Positions 34,875-44,708 of a stretch of DNA of 64,000 nucleotides are shown here, piece by piece; position 1 is the first letter of the stretch; each line of letters starts with the position of its first letter. Below the pieces are notes generated by a model, which did no database searches, had not been told where the DNA came from, and was given only the letters and a program-made list of their open reading frames with translations. A program made the position numbers and the translations under genes. The stretch covers positions 1 through 64,000 of the forward strand of contig NZ_KB893761.1 of assembly GCF_000374165.1 (NCBI RefSeq), in the 5' to 3' direction. This DNA comes from Parafrankia elaeagni (GTDB lineage: Bacteria > Actinomycetota > Actinomycetes > Frankiales > Frankiaceae).

Positions 34875-37800
34875 TCAGATGGTCAACAAGTTCGTCAGCA
34901 GCGGACCCCATTTCAGCAGACCGGAGTCGGGCTCGATGATGGACTGGTGGTCTTCGTCTTCAGCGACGAAGAACGAAAAGTTGGTCAGGTGATTTTCCCA
35001 TCCCAGCGCATCCTCGCGGCCCAGCTCCGCCACTCGGGGCACGTGAGTCGCGGATGACGCGATCACGAGCGTCTCGATGTCGAGAATGCCCTGTGCCGGC
35101 ACGGACGTCAGGACATCACAACGACGGCCGGCCGTCTCGACAGCCTTGAGTTGCTTTGCGTCGGCGAGCAACTCGTTGAACGCCTCCTCGCCGAAGGCTT
35201 TCAGCATCTCGTCACGCATCGACTCGGCAGATCCCGGTCGTACGACGAGCTCCGTCGAGTTTTCCGAACCGGCCGGCATGGCATCCACGATCACCAGGGG
35301 GCCGACGCGTTCCCCTCGGGAGAGAAGCTGGCGCGCCACGGCAAACATGATGTGTGCGCCGTATGACCAGCCCAGCAGTTCGTACGGTCCGGCTGGCTGC
35401 AGCCCCTGGATGACGTCGGCATAGGTCGAGGCAAGGTCGTCGATATCATCGAACTCGATCTCCAGGCCGATCATCGCCGGATCATCGATCCCGACCAGCC
35501 CGACCCCGTCCGGGAGGTATCTCGACAGTTCCGCGTACATGAACGAGGCGCCGAACTTCGGGTGCGCGCAGAACAGCGTGCGGCTGTTCAGGGACTGAGT
35601 CAATCGGGTCGCAATCGCGGTGATATCGACCTCGGGATCGGCGCCCGGCTGCATCTTCAGGTCGACCACCGCACTCAGCTCGCCGATCGTCGAAGCGGTG
35701 ATGACGTCTCGCATCGCTATGGTCACGGAGAACGCGCGATTCATCTGTGACGCAAGCCGCATGGCCGCAAGCGAATGCCCGCCCAGTCGGAAGAAGTCGT
35801 TTGCGGCGCCCAGGACCAGTTCCTCGTCGAGGTCGAGCACAGTACGGAAGATCGCGGCCACCGCCAGCTCCGTCTCCGACTCGAGTGCCCGACCCGAGCT
35901 GACTCCGGACGCGGCCACGTCAGCCGCGGGCAACGCCCGGCGATCCAGCTTCCCGGTCGGAGTGAGGGGGAAGGACTCCACCGGGACAAGGGCTGCCGGG
36001 ACCATGTAGTCGGGCAGGTGCCTGGCCAGATGGTCACGCAGCGACTCACTGATGTCGAGGTCCGCGGTCGTGCTGTAGTAGGCAGCCAGTTGTAGCCCCG
36101 TGGCATGCTCGAAGGCGACCACTTCGGCGCGTGTTACCTCGGGGAACTTCTGCGCCACGTCCCGGATCTCGTCCGGTTCGATGCGATAACCGCGAATCTT
36201 GATCTGCTCGTCGGCGCGGCCGAGGTAGTCAATCATGCCGGCTTCGTTCCACCGGGCGAGATCTCCGGTGCGGTACATGCGTTCTGCGGGTTCCCACGGG
36301 CAGGCGACAAAACGTTCGGCGGTCAGCGCGGACTGGCCCCAGTATCCGCGTGCGGTTCCTTCGCCGGCCAGGTAGAGCTCGCCGGCGACACCGGGAAGGG
36401 TAGGTTGCAGGTTCTCGTCGAGGATGTAGGCCCGGGTGTTGAAGATCGGCGTCCCGACGCTCGAGTTGGTGCTGTCGGCCAGGTCGGCGCCGAGGGCGTT
36501 GATGGTGTACTCGGTAGGTCCGTACAGGTTGTACGACTCGACTCCGGGGGCGCCGCGCAGCTGTTGCCAGAGCCGGTCGGGGACAGCCTCGCCACCGAGG
36601 GAGACGAAGACGACACCGGGCGCATCGGAAGACACGGATTGGCCGGCCGGCCGGTCTCGCTCGAGCAGCCCTTCTTCGACCAGCAGTTGCCCGTAGGACG
36701 GGGTCACATCGAACCCGTCCATACGCACCTCGTCGTAGTGGGCCAGCAGCCGCTGATGGTCGCGTCGCATCTCCTCGTCAATGACGTGAACCTCATGCCC
36801 GTTCAGGAGCCAGAACAGTTGCTCCCACGAGGCATCAAAGGAGAAGGACGTCGTGTGCGCGATCTTCAACCGGCGCCCGCGCTGGTGGTCCACCACCCGA
36901 TCGAAGATCTTCTCGACGTGATTGAAGTACATATTTGTCAGTCCGCGGTAGCCGACGGCAACTCCCTTGGGCCGTCCGGTGGTCCCCGAGGTGAAGATGA
37001 TGTACGCGAGGTTGTCGAGCGAGATCTGCCCACCTCGTTCCGCTGCCGTGACCGGAGCTACGGCAAGCTGTGCGAGGCGGTCCACCGTCGTTGCGGAATC
37101 CAGGTTGATCACCTTGCCGACGGTGCCGGCGAGCCGATCCACGTCACGGCCGGTCACCAGAGTGACGGTCGGTTCAGCGACCTCGAGCATGTAGCCGATC
37201 CGTTGGTCCGGCAGTTCAGTGTCCACCGGGACGTAGGCAGCTCCGATGACGAACACCGCGAACATCGCGATGACCGTGCGCTCGTCGCGCGGCAGCAGCA
37301 GTGCGACCCGATGTTCTGGGCACACTCCCTCTGCAAGGAGCAGGCGGGCGTAGCTGTTCACCTCGGCGAAGAACTCCGCAAAGGTGAACTGGCGATCGCC
37401 GGCGACAAGCGCCGTCTCCGACCCGGACAGCAGCACCTGCCGGTGCAGCAGCTCGGCGACCGTGACCGGTTCGATGTCGCGGATGAGATCAGCGGCGATA
37501 CCCGTGTGCGGGGCAGTCTCGTCCGGCAACAGGGCGGACAACATACCAACGGGCTCGTCGAGCCGGCGAACAAGAGAAGCGAGTATCTGGACGTAGCGCT
37601 TGAGCAACAGCTCCGCGGCCGGGGCATCGAACATGTCCCGGCGGTAGGACAGGCGCACATGCACGGTCGCCGCGCCGTCGCGTTCTTCTGGGTCGACCGC
37701 GAACGTCACTGGGTAGTGCGTCGCGTCATCGACCTTTGCGTCGACGACCTGCAACCCGGTTGTGTCCTGCCCCGCGGCCTCGCCGAGCGGCATGTTCTGC

Positions 37801-40800
37801 ACCACGAACAGCGTGTCGAACAGAACAGGAACGCCTGCATTGATCTGGATCTGTGTCAGAGCGGCCTGCGGATGGTCGATGACGAGCAGCTGCTCGGACT
37901 GGACCTGGGCGAGCACCTGCCGAGTCGTTTCGAACGGGGGCAGAACCACCCGCATCGGGACCGTGTTGAACAGCAGCCCGATGATTCGGTCAGCGTCGGG
38001 CAACGACGGCGGCCGACCGGAAACCGTGTTACCGAACACAACGTCGTTGCTGCCGATGAGCCGGCTGAGCACGATCCCCCAGGCAGTCTGCAGCAGGGTA
38101 CCCACCGTGACCTTGGCGTCCCGTGCGGCACCGAACACCATCGCGGCCTCTGCCGGGCTGAGGTCGAGGTGAAGTTCACCGGTCTCGCTCTGCGCATCAC
38201 CGAGGTCGACGAAGCCAGGGCACAGCAACGTCGGACCAGTCAGTTCCGCAAGGTAGCCGTCCCAGGCACGATAGGCGGCAGCGGGATCCTGGTCGTCGAC
38301 CCAGTCCAGGTAGGAGCGGAAAGACGCCGGTCGCACGCGATCGACGTATCCGTCATCGGCGTAGATGCTGAGGATTTCGGCGAGCAACGCGTTGATGGAC
38401 CAGCCATCCAGCAGGATGTGCTCAAAACTCATGACCAGTGTCCACGCCCGGTGGCCGTGTTCGAGCAGTGTGAACCGGATCAGCGGCGGGACCTCGAAGT
38501 CGAACGGCTCACCTCGCTCGGCCGCCAGGAACTGCTCCACATCGACCCCGAGGCCACCCCACTCGTCCAGTCGGATGACCCGCACCGGGACTTCGACACC
38601 GGCCGGGATCACCTGTACGTCCCCGGGAGGGACGAACGCTGCCTGGAGGTTGGGGTACCTCTCCATGGCACTGGCGATGGCGGTCGTCATCCGCTCGGGG
38701 TCGAGATCTCCCGCAATCTGTCGGGTGATCTGCGCGACGTAGGTGTTGTGGTCGTCGGATTCCTGGGACCGCAGTAGATGGTAGAACAACCCGCGCTGCA
38801 GGGGGGAAAGCGGAAGGATCTGGGCGTCGTGCCCGTAGCGAGCTCGGATGGATTCCTCTTCGCCGGGCGTCAACGTGACCCGGTCGGCGCGACGCAGCGT
38901 GAATGGCTCTCGACGCTCGCGGCCGGCGGCAGGAACTCCAGCTCCGGCAATCTCTTCGGAGATGACGGCGGCCAGTGCCTCGGCGTTGACATCAACGGTG
39001 TCCGCCGACTCCACCCAGACGCGGACGACGCAGTCATCGGGCCCACGACCCGCGATGAGGACATGGATGTCGAGTCCATCCCCCGGTACGCCGACACCCG
39101 CAGCAGGCTCGGTGATCAGCTCCGCGTTGCTGCGGAACACACCTACACGGATCCGTGGGATCGGAAGATCATCGAAGAAGCGGCTGAACCGGGGGTGCCC
39201 GGCCAGCGCGGCATATTCGGCCGCTCGCTCCGGGCTCAGTCCGATGACATCACCATCATCAAGCAGCACGGGGAATCTACGCGCCATCAGGGGACCGTCG
39301 GACTCGTGGAGCTCCACGAGCAGATCACCTTCAGCGATCTCGGTCAGGGCCTTGGCCACGGCCGCCAGGACAACGGACCGCAGCGAGGTCTGGTCTGCGG
39401 CGGGAGCCGCTCGTCCAGCTGTGGTGCCTGATGCTCCTGAAGCTACCGAGTCACCTCGCTGCCGCAGCACAGTGGCGGTCGCATCAGCGAGCTGATCTAC
39501 CCAGTCCTCCCAGAACGGATCGTCAAGGACAGCCGCCAGTTCGTCGTCCTTGTATCCAGACGCGGCCCGAGTGGACGTGACGACGACCATCGGAATTTTT
39601 GCCTGATATGCGGCGACCAGCTCGGTGAGCTTCTCCCTGACCGCATCCAGCATCGCAGGATTGCCGGTCTCGGCGACCAGTTCACCGGCGCCGCTGTCGC
39701 GGATCGCCAACCGCAAGGCGAGGCTTGATCCCGACAGGGCGTGACTGACGTGGTCGATCGCCGCCCGCCAGAGCGGAGCCACGCTGATGTCGAAATCTTC
39801 AAGCGGCAGCTGGAAGCGGCGAATGTCACCGACGTTGTTGTCGGCTTTGATCCGGCCCTCGTCACCGGCACGAACGATCTGGGCAAGTTGCCTGACCGTC
39901 AGATCCGGATACTTGGATCCAAGTACGAGGAAGCGTGCCGTGCTCCGCAACAGTCGTGATGTGGTTTCCGCCGAGAACAACTCACGGGCCGCGTTCAGAT
40001 TCATTCCGAACGCGCCGCTGTCAAGTCTTTCGATACTCGACACGAGATCGAACAGCGCAGGTTGGGATGCCAGCGGGCCATCCGCAGTGGTCGAGGCGTA
40101 GTTGGTGAGCGGTGACTCCGCGCCCGAATCTCCACCGCGATCCACGTAGGCGGCCATCACCTGGAAAAGCGGACTGATCCCAACCCGCCGCAGCGGGTTC
40201 ACCGCCTCGACGACGTGCTCGAACGGAACGAGCTTGTGGTCAGCAGCTTCGAGCATGCGATCGCGGCAACGGAGCAGCGTCTGCGCGAACCCGGTTGCGG
40301 CATCGATGTCGACGCGCACCACGACGGTGTTCACGAAATACCCGATGAGGTCCTGCAACTCGGGCTGGTCGCGCAGACTGGCCGGGGTGCCGACAGGTAC
40401 CGTGTCGTCGGCACCTTCATTCCAGAGCGCCAGGGAAAATGCCGCGATCAACGCCTGCAGTGGTGTTGCCCTGTGCTCGACCATGAATTCGTCGACCGTG
40501 GCTGTCTCATGGCTGGTGAGGGACGTGGTGGCAGGTCGTATGGTTCGTTTTTCGGATTTTTCGCGTGGCTGGTCGAGGGGTAGGACGGTTTCCGTCGGGA
40601 GATCTGACAGTGTGTCCTGCCAGTACCGCAGGTCCGCCTGATAGCGAGACTCCGGATCTTTACGGCTGCCCAGCACATGTCGCTGCCAGACCGCGAAGTC
40701 GGCATACTGAATCGACAATGGTGCGACTTCTGTGGAATTGCCGGAAGCCGATTCGAGATAGAACTTGTTCAGCTCGTCAACGAGAATCACAAAGGAATCT

Positions 40801-43800
40801 GCATCGATAACCATGTGATGCCCGTAGGCTACCAGCACATCGCCATCGGAATGACGCAACAAATGAAACTTCAGTCCGAACTCGGAGGTGAAGTCAAGCG
40901 GCAGTGCGGCAACCCGAGCGATCTCGTCGCCGAGCGGCTCGGGGCCGACGTGTTCGACCTCCAGGACCTTGGTGTCGTCGTCGGGTTTCGCGCAGATGAC
41001 CTGGCGGAGCGATGAGGTCTCCTCGTCCGGCACGAGGATCGTATGCAAGATCTCGTGACGAGCGACTACCCGGCGTACCGCCGTTGCCAATGCATCCAGA
41101 TCGAGCCGCACGCCTGCTTGCAGCACGATTTCAGTGCGATAGATCGAACGCCCTGCGATCTGCTCTGTGAACCAGAGTGCTTGTTGTCCGTATGAGACTG
41201 GTAGGGCGGTGGGGCGTGGTAGGTCGCCGATGCGTGTGCTGGATGTCTTGGTGGTGGTGGTGGTGGCGGTGGTGGTGTCGGCGATGTGGGCGAGGTCGCT
41301 GATGCGGGGGTGGTCGAAGACGTCGCGGAGTGTGAGTGCGGTGCCGAGTTGTGCGTTGGCGCGTGCGACGACGCGTGTGGCGAGTAGTGAGTGTCCGCCG
41401 AGGCGGAGGAAGTTGCTGTCTACGCCGAGATCGGTGTCGTCGGTGAGGTGTAGTACGTCGCGGAAGATGGCGGCGAGGGTGATCTCGGTGTTGGTTTCTG
41501 GTGGCCGGCCGTGGGCTGTTTCCGTGCCGAGGTCTGGTTGTGGGAGGGCGTGGCGGTCTAGTTTCCCGTTGGCGGTGACGGGGAGTCGGTCCAGGTGTGT
41601 GAACGTTGCGGGGATCATGTAGTCCGGCAGTGATTGTGTCAGGTGTTCGCGGAGTGCGTCGATCGGTATTGTGTCGGTGGTGCTGGTGGTGGTGATGTAT
41701 GCGGCGAGGTATTTTCCGCCGGCGGGGTGGTCCAGGGCGGTGATGACGGCGCCTGATACTGCTGGGTGTTGTTCGAGGACGGCGCGGATTGCGCCGGGTT
41801 CGATCCGGTATCCGCGTATTTTCACCTGGTCGTCGTTGCGGCCGAGGTATTCCAGCTGTCCTTGGGAGTTCCATCGCACGACATCGCCGGTGCGATACAG
41901 CCGTGTGCCGTTGTTACTGAACGGATCAGCCACGAACCGGTCGGCGGTCAGGCCCGCGCGTGCGACGTATCCGTGGGCGAGTTGCACTCCGCCCAGGTAG
42001 AGCTCACCTGCGACACCGGCCGGTACTGGGCGCAGCCACGCGTCGAGGACGTGCGCTGTGGTGTTCGTGACCGGTGTGCCGATGGGGGTGTTGTCGGTGA
42101 TGATGGCTGCCGTGCCATCGCCGGTGACTTCGGTTGAGCCGTAGAAGTTGTGGAGTGCTGCCTGTGGCGTGGTGGTCCGCAGGGTGGTTGCGGTGCCGGG
42201 GGTGAGTGCTTCGCCGGAGGAGACCCAGGACCGGATCGTGGTGAGCGATGTGGGTGCGTCGTCGTGGCGGACGAGGACGTCGGCCAGGCTGGGCACGGTC
42301 AGGAGATGGGTGACGTGGTGTCGGGCGATGGTGTCGAGCAGGCCGGCTGGGTCCTGCGCGGTTTCTGGGGGCACGACCACGGTTCGGGCACCGGCGATCA
42401 TCGGCCCGAACAGCTCGGTCACGGCGTCGACGAAACCGACACCACTTTTCGAGAGCGCCACACTGTCCGGTGTGTAGTCCAGTACCTGTTGACCCCAGGT
42501 GAGGCGGTTCACCAGGCCGCGGTGCGAAACGGTGACGCCTTTCGGGTTGCCTGTCGTTCCTGAGGTGAAGATCACGACGGCTGCGTCAAGGTCGTTCAAT
42601 GGCCGTGTCAGAGCAGGGGCGGCTTCCTGGCCGGTGGCCAGCCGTCGCTGTACTTCGTGGTCGTGGATCCGCAGTGCTGGTGTGCGGTGTTCACCCAGTA
42701 CGTGTCGATGCGTTTCTGCGGTGTGCTGGTCGATGATGACCAGCGCGGGTGTGGCGTTGTCGATGATGTGTTTGACGTGTTCTGTGGGGTATCCCGGATC
42801 GATCGGTACGTAGGCCGCTCCCACGCGGATCACTCCGGTGAGTGCCACGACCAGGTCGACCGAGCGCTTCATCGCGATCGCGACGCGGTCCCCGACCCGC
42901 ACGCCCTCATCGATCAGGAGGTGAGCGACAGCGTTGACCTGTGCATCGAACTGGCTGTAGGTGAGTTCGGTGCCGTCGTCGGCGACGACCGCGACCGCGT
43001 CCGGATCGGCCGCGACCCGGCGGCGCACCAGCGCGTCCACCGTTACCGACGCGCCTACCGTCGCCGGCGCGATATCAAATGTCTCGCCTTGCGCCCACGA
43101 CGGATCCGGGCCGTCGGTATCGGGTGTGAATCCGGCGCTCAGGTCGTGCAGGGTTCGGGCCGGGGACCCGTCGAGGACGGCGTTGAGGAAACGGCTGAAG
43201 TGTTCGGCGTGCAGGAACGGATCGCTCGTGGCGGATCCTGTGGATAGCTCTAGCCGGATTCCGGTGTCGGGGTGGCGGTAGATCGCGAGGTCGAGTGATC
43301 CGACCGGGCCGGTGCTGATCGTTTCGGAGACCGCGGCGGTGTCGCCGAGGTGCGGTGTTGAGTCGAAGAGCCTGATGTTGATTGTTGGGAGTGTGAGGTA
43401 GGAGGCTTGGCCATCTGGCCAGAGGCGGGCGATCTGGTGGTCTTCGACGGTCGTGTGGCGCCGGGACGTCTTCAGCTGGTTCGCGACGGTCTCGAGGATG
43501 TGTTCGAAGGTGTGGTACGGGCGGATCTCGGTGACGACCGGGATCGCCCGTGAGATCGCGCTTGGTGTTTTCAGTGATTCGCGGTCGTCGCGCATCATCA
43601 GAGGAACCCGGACCGCTACACAGTCACGACCGTCGACCAGAGCGGTGTAGACGCCCCACAGCGCGATCAGGGAATCGGTCCAGGAGACCCGTGCGGTGCG
43701 GGCGACCTGCTGAACCTTCGAGTAGGTGTCGTCGGGTATCGGGACGACCACGGGCCGACTGGAGGACACGAAGACCTCGGACAGGTCTTCCGCGTTCCCG

Positions 43801-44423
43801 TGGCCGGTCTGCTCGATGCCGAGGATGCCACTCCAGTAGGCGACACCTTCTTCGGTCCTGGAACCGCTGGAGTTCCTGGCGTCTGTGACGGTCTTCAGGC
43901 TGCCGAACCAGCGGTCCGGGACCGCGTCGCCGGCGTGCGTCGCGGAGTAGACCTCGGCGACGCGGCGGATGAACAGAGAAATGCTGTAGCCGTCAACGAG
44001 CAGGATGTTGGTGATCAGGATCCATGCCCAGGTGCCGCTCTCGCGGCGTATCAGGGTCGAGCAGGTCGTCGGTTCTCCGGTGGTGGCCGGTGGTCCGGTG
44101 AGTTGTTCGCGGGCCAGGACTCGGATCTGGTCGTCGCCGTGCCCGGCGTCGATGATCTCTGTGGTGATTGTCGTGGTGGTGTCGACGTACTGGAAAGGGA
44201 CACCGTCGTCGTCACTGAAACGTACCCGCAGCGCGTCGGTCTCGGTAAATACAGCACTGACCGAGGACGCGAACAGCGTCGGATCGACCGGGCCGTCCAG
44301 CCACATCAACTGGCCCGCGCAGAACACCGATGAGTCGGGGGCGAGCCTCCGAGCCACCCAGTTGCCTCGCTGGCTCGCAGTCAACTCCACACGATCGGAA
44401 GCTGTCAACGGAAGCACACCCAC
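34875..44423 (-). CDS. Siderophore NRPS 1: C-A-T-C-(unusual region)-C-A-T-TE
   Basis: 3182 residues. C1 (1-440) has NILLVDG instead of HHxxxDG. A1 (about 460-960; TSGTTGNPKG near 618) has GFVDAVTEL and [10 protein letters not shown], giving the code V-D-T-L-V-S-F-G-D-(K), closest in my memory to the beta-alanine code VDWVISLADK. T1 has GGHS near 1013. C2 (1085-1510) has intact HHMVIDA near 1203. About 350 residues (1520-1870) follow without A or T, with only a trace of an epimerase motif (LLVELHESDGP). C3 (1875-2330) has EHILLDGWS. A2 (about 2350-2830) has FDASWEQLF, DVTPS and LYGPTEYTIN, code D-A-E-D-V-L-L-I-N-(K), suggesting a basic residue such as ornithine or lysine. T2 has GGHS near 2881, and the TE has GWSYG near 3018. 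The TE makes this the terminal synthetase. The iron box at 44478-44496 precedes it. Confidence 0.88.
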   Translation of the reverse strand: MGVLPLTASDRVELTASQRGNWVARRLAPDSSVFCAGQLMWLDGPVDPTLFASSVSAVFTETDALRVRFSDDDGVPFQYVDTTTTITTEIIDAGHGDDQIRVLAREQLTGPPATTGEPTTCSTLIRRESGTWAWILITNILLVDGYSISLFIRRVAEVYSATHAGDAVPDRWFGSLKTVTDARNSSGSRTEEGVAYWSGILGIEQTGHGNAEDLSEVFVSSSRPVVVPIPDDTYSKVQQVARTARVSWTDSLIALWGVYTALVDGRDCVAVRVPLMMRDDRESLKTPSAISRAIPVVTEIRPYHTFEHILETVANQLKTSRRHTTVEDHQIARLWPDGQASYLTLPTINIRLFDSTPHLGDTAAVSETISTGPVGSLDLAIYRHPDTGIRLELSTGSATSDPFLHAEHFSRFLNAVLDGSPARTLHDLSAGFTPDTDGPDPSWAQGETFDIAPATVGASVTVDALVRRRVAADPDAVAVVADDGTELTYSQFDAQVNAVAHLLIDEGVRVGDRVAIAMKRSVDLVVALTGVIRVGAAYVPIDPGYPTEHVKHIIDNATPALVIIDQHTAETHRHVLGEHRTPALRIHDHEVQRRLATGQEAAPALTRPLNDLDAAVVIFTSGTTGNPKGVTVSHRGLVNRLTWGQQVLDYTPDSVALSKSGVGFVDAVTELFGPMIAGARTVVVPPETAQDPAGLLDTIARHHVTHLLTVPSLADVLVRHDDAPTSLTTIRSWVSSGEALTPGTATTLRTTTPQAALHNFYGSTEVTGDGTAAIITDNTPIGTPVTNTTAHVLDAWLRPVPAGVAGELYLGGVQLAHGYVARAGLTADRFVADPFSNNGTRLYRTGDVVRWNSQGQLEYLGRNDDQVKIRGYRIEPGAIRAVLEQHPAVSGAVITALDHPAGGKYLAAYITTTSTTDTIPIDALREHLTQSLPDYMIPATFTHLDRLPVTANGKLDRHALPQPDLGTETAHGRPPETNTEITLAAIFRDVLHLTDDTDLGVDSNFLRLGGHSLLATRVVARANAQLGTALTLRDVFDHPRISDLAHIADTTTATTTTTKTSSTRIGDLPRPTALPVSYGQQALWFTEQIAGRSIYRTEIVLQAGVRLDLDALATAVRRVVARHEILHTILVPDEETSSLRQVICAKPDDDTKVLEVEHVGPEPLGDEIARVAALPLDFTSEFGLKFHLLRHSDGDVLVAYGHHMVIDADSFVILVDELNKFYLESASGNSTEVAPLSIQYADFAVWQRHVLGSRKDPESRYQADLRYWQDTLSDLPTETVLPLDQPREKSEKRTIRPATTSLTSHETATVDEFMVEHRATPLQALIAAFSLALWNEGADDTVPVGTPASLRDQPELQDLIGYFVNTVVVRVDIDAATGFAQTLLRCRDRMLEAADHKLVPFEHVVEAVNPLRRVGISPLFQVMAAYVDRGGDSGAESPLTNYASTTADGPLASQPALFDLVSSIERLDSGAFGMNLNAARELFSAETTSRLLRSTARFLVLGSKYPDLTVRQLAQIVRAGDEGRIKADNNVGDIRRFQLPLEDFDISVAPLWRAAIDHVSHALSGSSLALRLAIRDSGAGELVAETGNPAMLDAVREKLTELVAAYQAKIPMVVVTSTRAASGYKDDELAAVLDDPFWEDWVDQLADATATVLRQRGDSVASGASGTTAGRAAPAADQTSLRSVVLAAVAKALTEIAEGDLLVELHESDGPLMARRFPVLLDDGDVIGLSPERAAEYAALAGHPRFSRFFDDLPIPRIRVGVFRSNAELITEPAAGVGVPGDGLDIHVLIAGRGPDDCVVRVWVESADTVDVNAEALAAVISEEIAGAGVPAAGRERREPFTLRRADRVTLTPGEEESIRARYGHDAQILPLSPLQRGLFYHLLRSQESDDHNTYVAQITRQIAGDLDPERMTTAIASAMERYPNLQAAFVPPGDVQVIPAGVEVPVRVIRLDEWGGLGVDVEQFLAAERGEPFDFEVPPLIRFTLLEHGHRAWTLVMSFEHILLDGWSINALLAEILSIYADDGYVDRVRPASFRSYLDWVDDQDPAAAYRAWDGYLAELTGPTLLCPGFVDLGDAQSETGELHLDLSPAEAAMVFGAARDAKVTVGTLLQTAWGIVLSRLIGSNDVVFGNTVSGRPPSLPDADRIIGLLFNTVPMRVVLPPFETTRQVLAQVQSEQLLVIDHPQAALTQIQINAGVPVLFDTLFVVQNMPLGEAAGQDTTGLQVVDAKVDDATHYPVTFAVDPEERDGAATVHVRLSYRRDMFDAPAAELLLKRYVQILASLVRRLDEPVGMLSALLPDETAPHTGIAADLIRDIEPVTVAELLHRQVLLSGSETALVAGDRQFTFAEFFAEVNSYARLLLAEGVCPEHRVALLLPRDERTVIAMFAVFVIGAAYVPVDTELPDQRIGYMLEVAEPTVTLVTGRDVDRLAGTVGKVINLDSATTVDRLAQLAVAPVTAAERGGQISLDNLAYIIFTSGTTGRPKGVAVGYRGLTNMYFNHVEKIFDRVVDHQRGRRLKIAHTTSFSFDASWEQLFWLLNGHEVHVIDEEMRRDHQRLLAHYDEVRMDGFDVTPSYGQLLVEEGLLERDRPAGQSVSSDAPGVVFVSLGGEAVPDRLWQQLRGAPGVESYNLYGPTEYTINALGADLADSTNSSVGTPIFNTRAYILDENLQPTLPGVAGELYLAGEGTARGYWGQSALTAERFVACPWEPAERMYRTGDLARWNEAGMIDYLGRADEQIKIRGYRIEPDEIRDVAQKFPEVTRAEVVAFEHATGLQLAAYYSTTADLDISESLRDHLARHLPDYMVPAALVPVESFPLTPTGKLDRRALPAADVAASGVSSGRALESETELAVAAIFRTVLDLDEELVLGAANDFFRLGGHSLAAMRLASQMNRAFSVTIAMRDVITASTIGELSAVVDLKMQPGADPEVDITAIATRLTQSLNSRTLFCAHPKFGASFMYAELSRYLPDGVGLVGIDDPAMIGLEIEFDDIDDLASTYADVIQGLQPAGPYELLGWSYGAHIMFAVARQLLSRGERVGPLVIVDAMPAGSENSTELVVRPGSAESMRDEMLKAFGEEAFNELLADAKQLKAVETAGRRCDVLTSVPAQGILDIETLVIASSATHVPRVAELGREDALGWENHLTNFSFFVAEDEDHQSIIEPDSGLLKWGPLLTNLLTI

Positions 44424-44500
44424 CCCTCTTGAGACCAGATCGAGCCGACCGAGGCAACGATCACTACACCCTCAACGAAGGGTAGGTTAACCTTGCCTCA
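41172..44500 (-). repeat. 3.3-kb direct repeat, copy 1 (NRPS1 C-A-T and upstream region)
   Basis: Nearly the same DNA occurs at about 55970-59304: it includes the upstream region with the iron box, the whole C1-A1-T1 block and the start of the second C domain (both copies end around CAGAGTGCTTGTTGTCCGTA). Aligned stretches differ by scattered, often silent, substitutions. Both copies have the same orientation. Confidence 0.85.
44478..44496. promoter_or_regulatory. IdeR/DmdR1-like iron box between NRPS1 and the ABC exporter
   Basis: GAAGGGTAGGTTAACCTTG matches the consensus in its central 15 positions with two differences. It lies 55 bases upstream of NRPS1 and on the upstream side of the divergent exporter operon, so it can serve both. 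Confidence 0.75.
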
Positions 44501-44599
44501 TGCCACCACCCATACCGCCGCCCGACCGAGGAGAGGTCTTCATCAGGTACGACAAGCGTCTCGCGACGACGGCCTGTCGGTGTTCGATCCCGGGCAGGT

Positions 44600-44700
44600 C
44601 GTTCCAGGATGAGGAACTCTCCGGAGCCCGGCAGCGGCGAGCGTGGGTGGCTGCGGCGCTCACGCAGCGCACTGACATCCTGCTGCTGGGCACGGACCGG
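44600..44700 (+). pseudogene. Fragment of a siderophore-import ABC ATPase (FecE/FepC-like)
   Basis: One frame reads ELSGARQRRAWVAAALTQRT followed by DILLLGTDRG. This mirrors the signature and Walker B stretch of FepC/FecE ATPases (LSGGQRQRAW...LAQDTDILLLDEPT), with the signature damaged (LSGA instead of LSGG) and the Walker B glutamate lost. Nothing else of the gene remains. It sits directly before the exporter start, so an import operon may once have occupied this place. Confidence 0.5.
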
Positions 44701-44708
44701 GGGCGGCC

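Noticed and set aside
36105-38777. 890-residue plus-strand open frame inside NRPS1
   Set aside because: It is antisense to intact C and A domain motifs and its translation has no recognisable family; high GC removes stop codons on the opposite strand.
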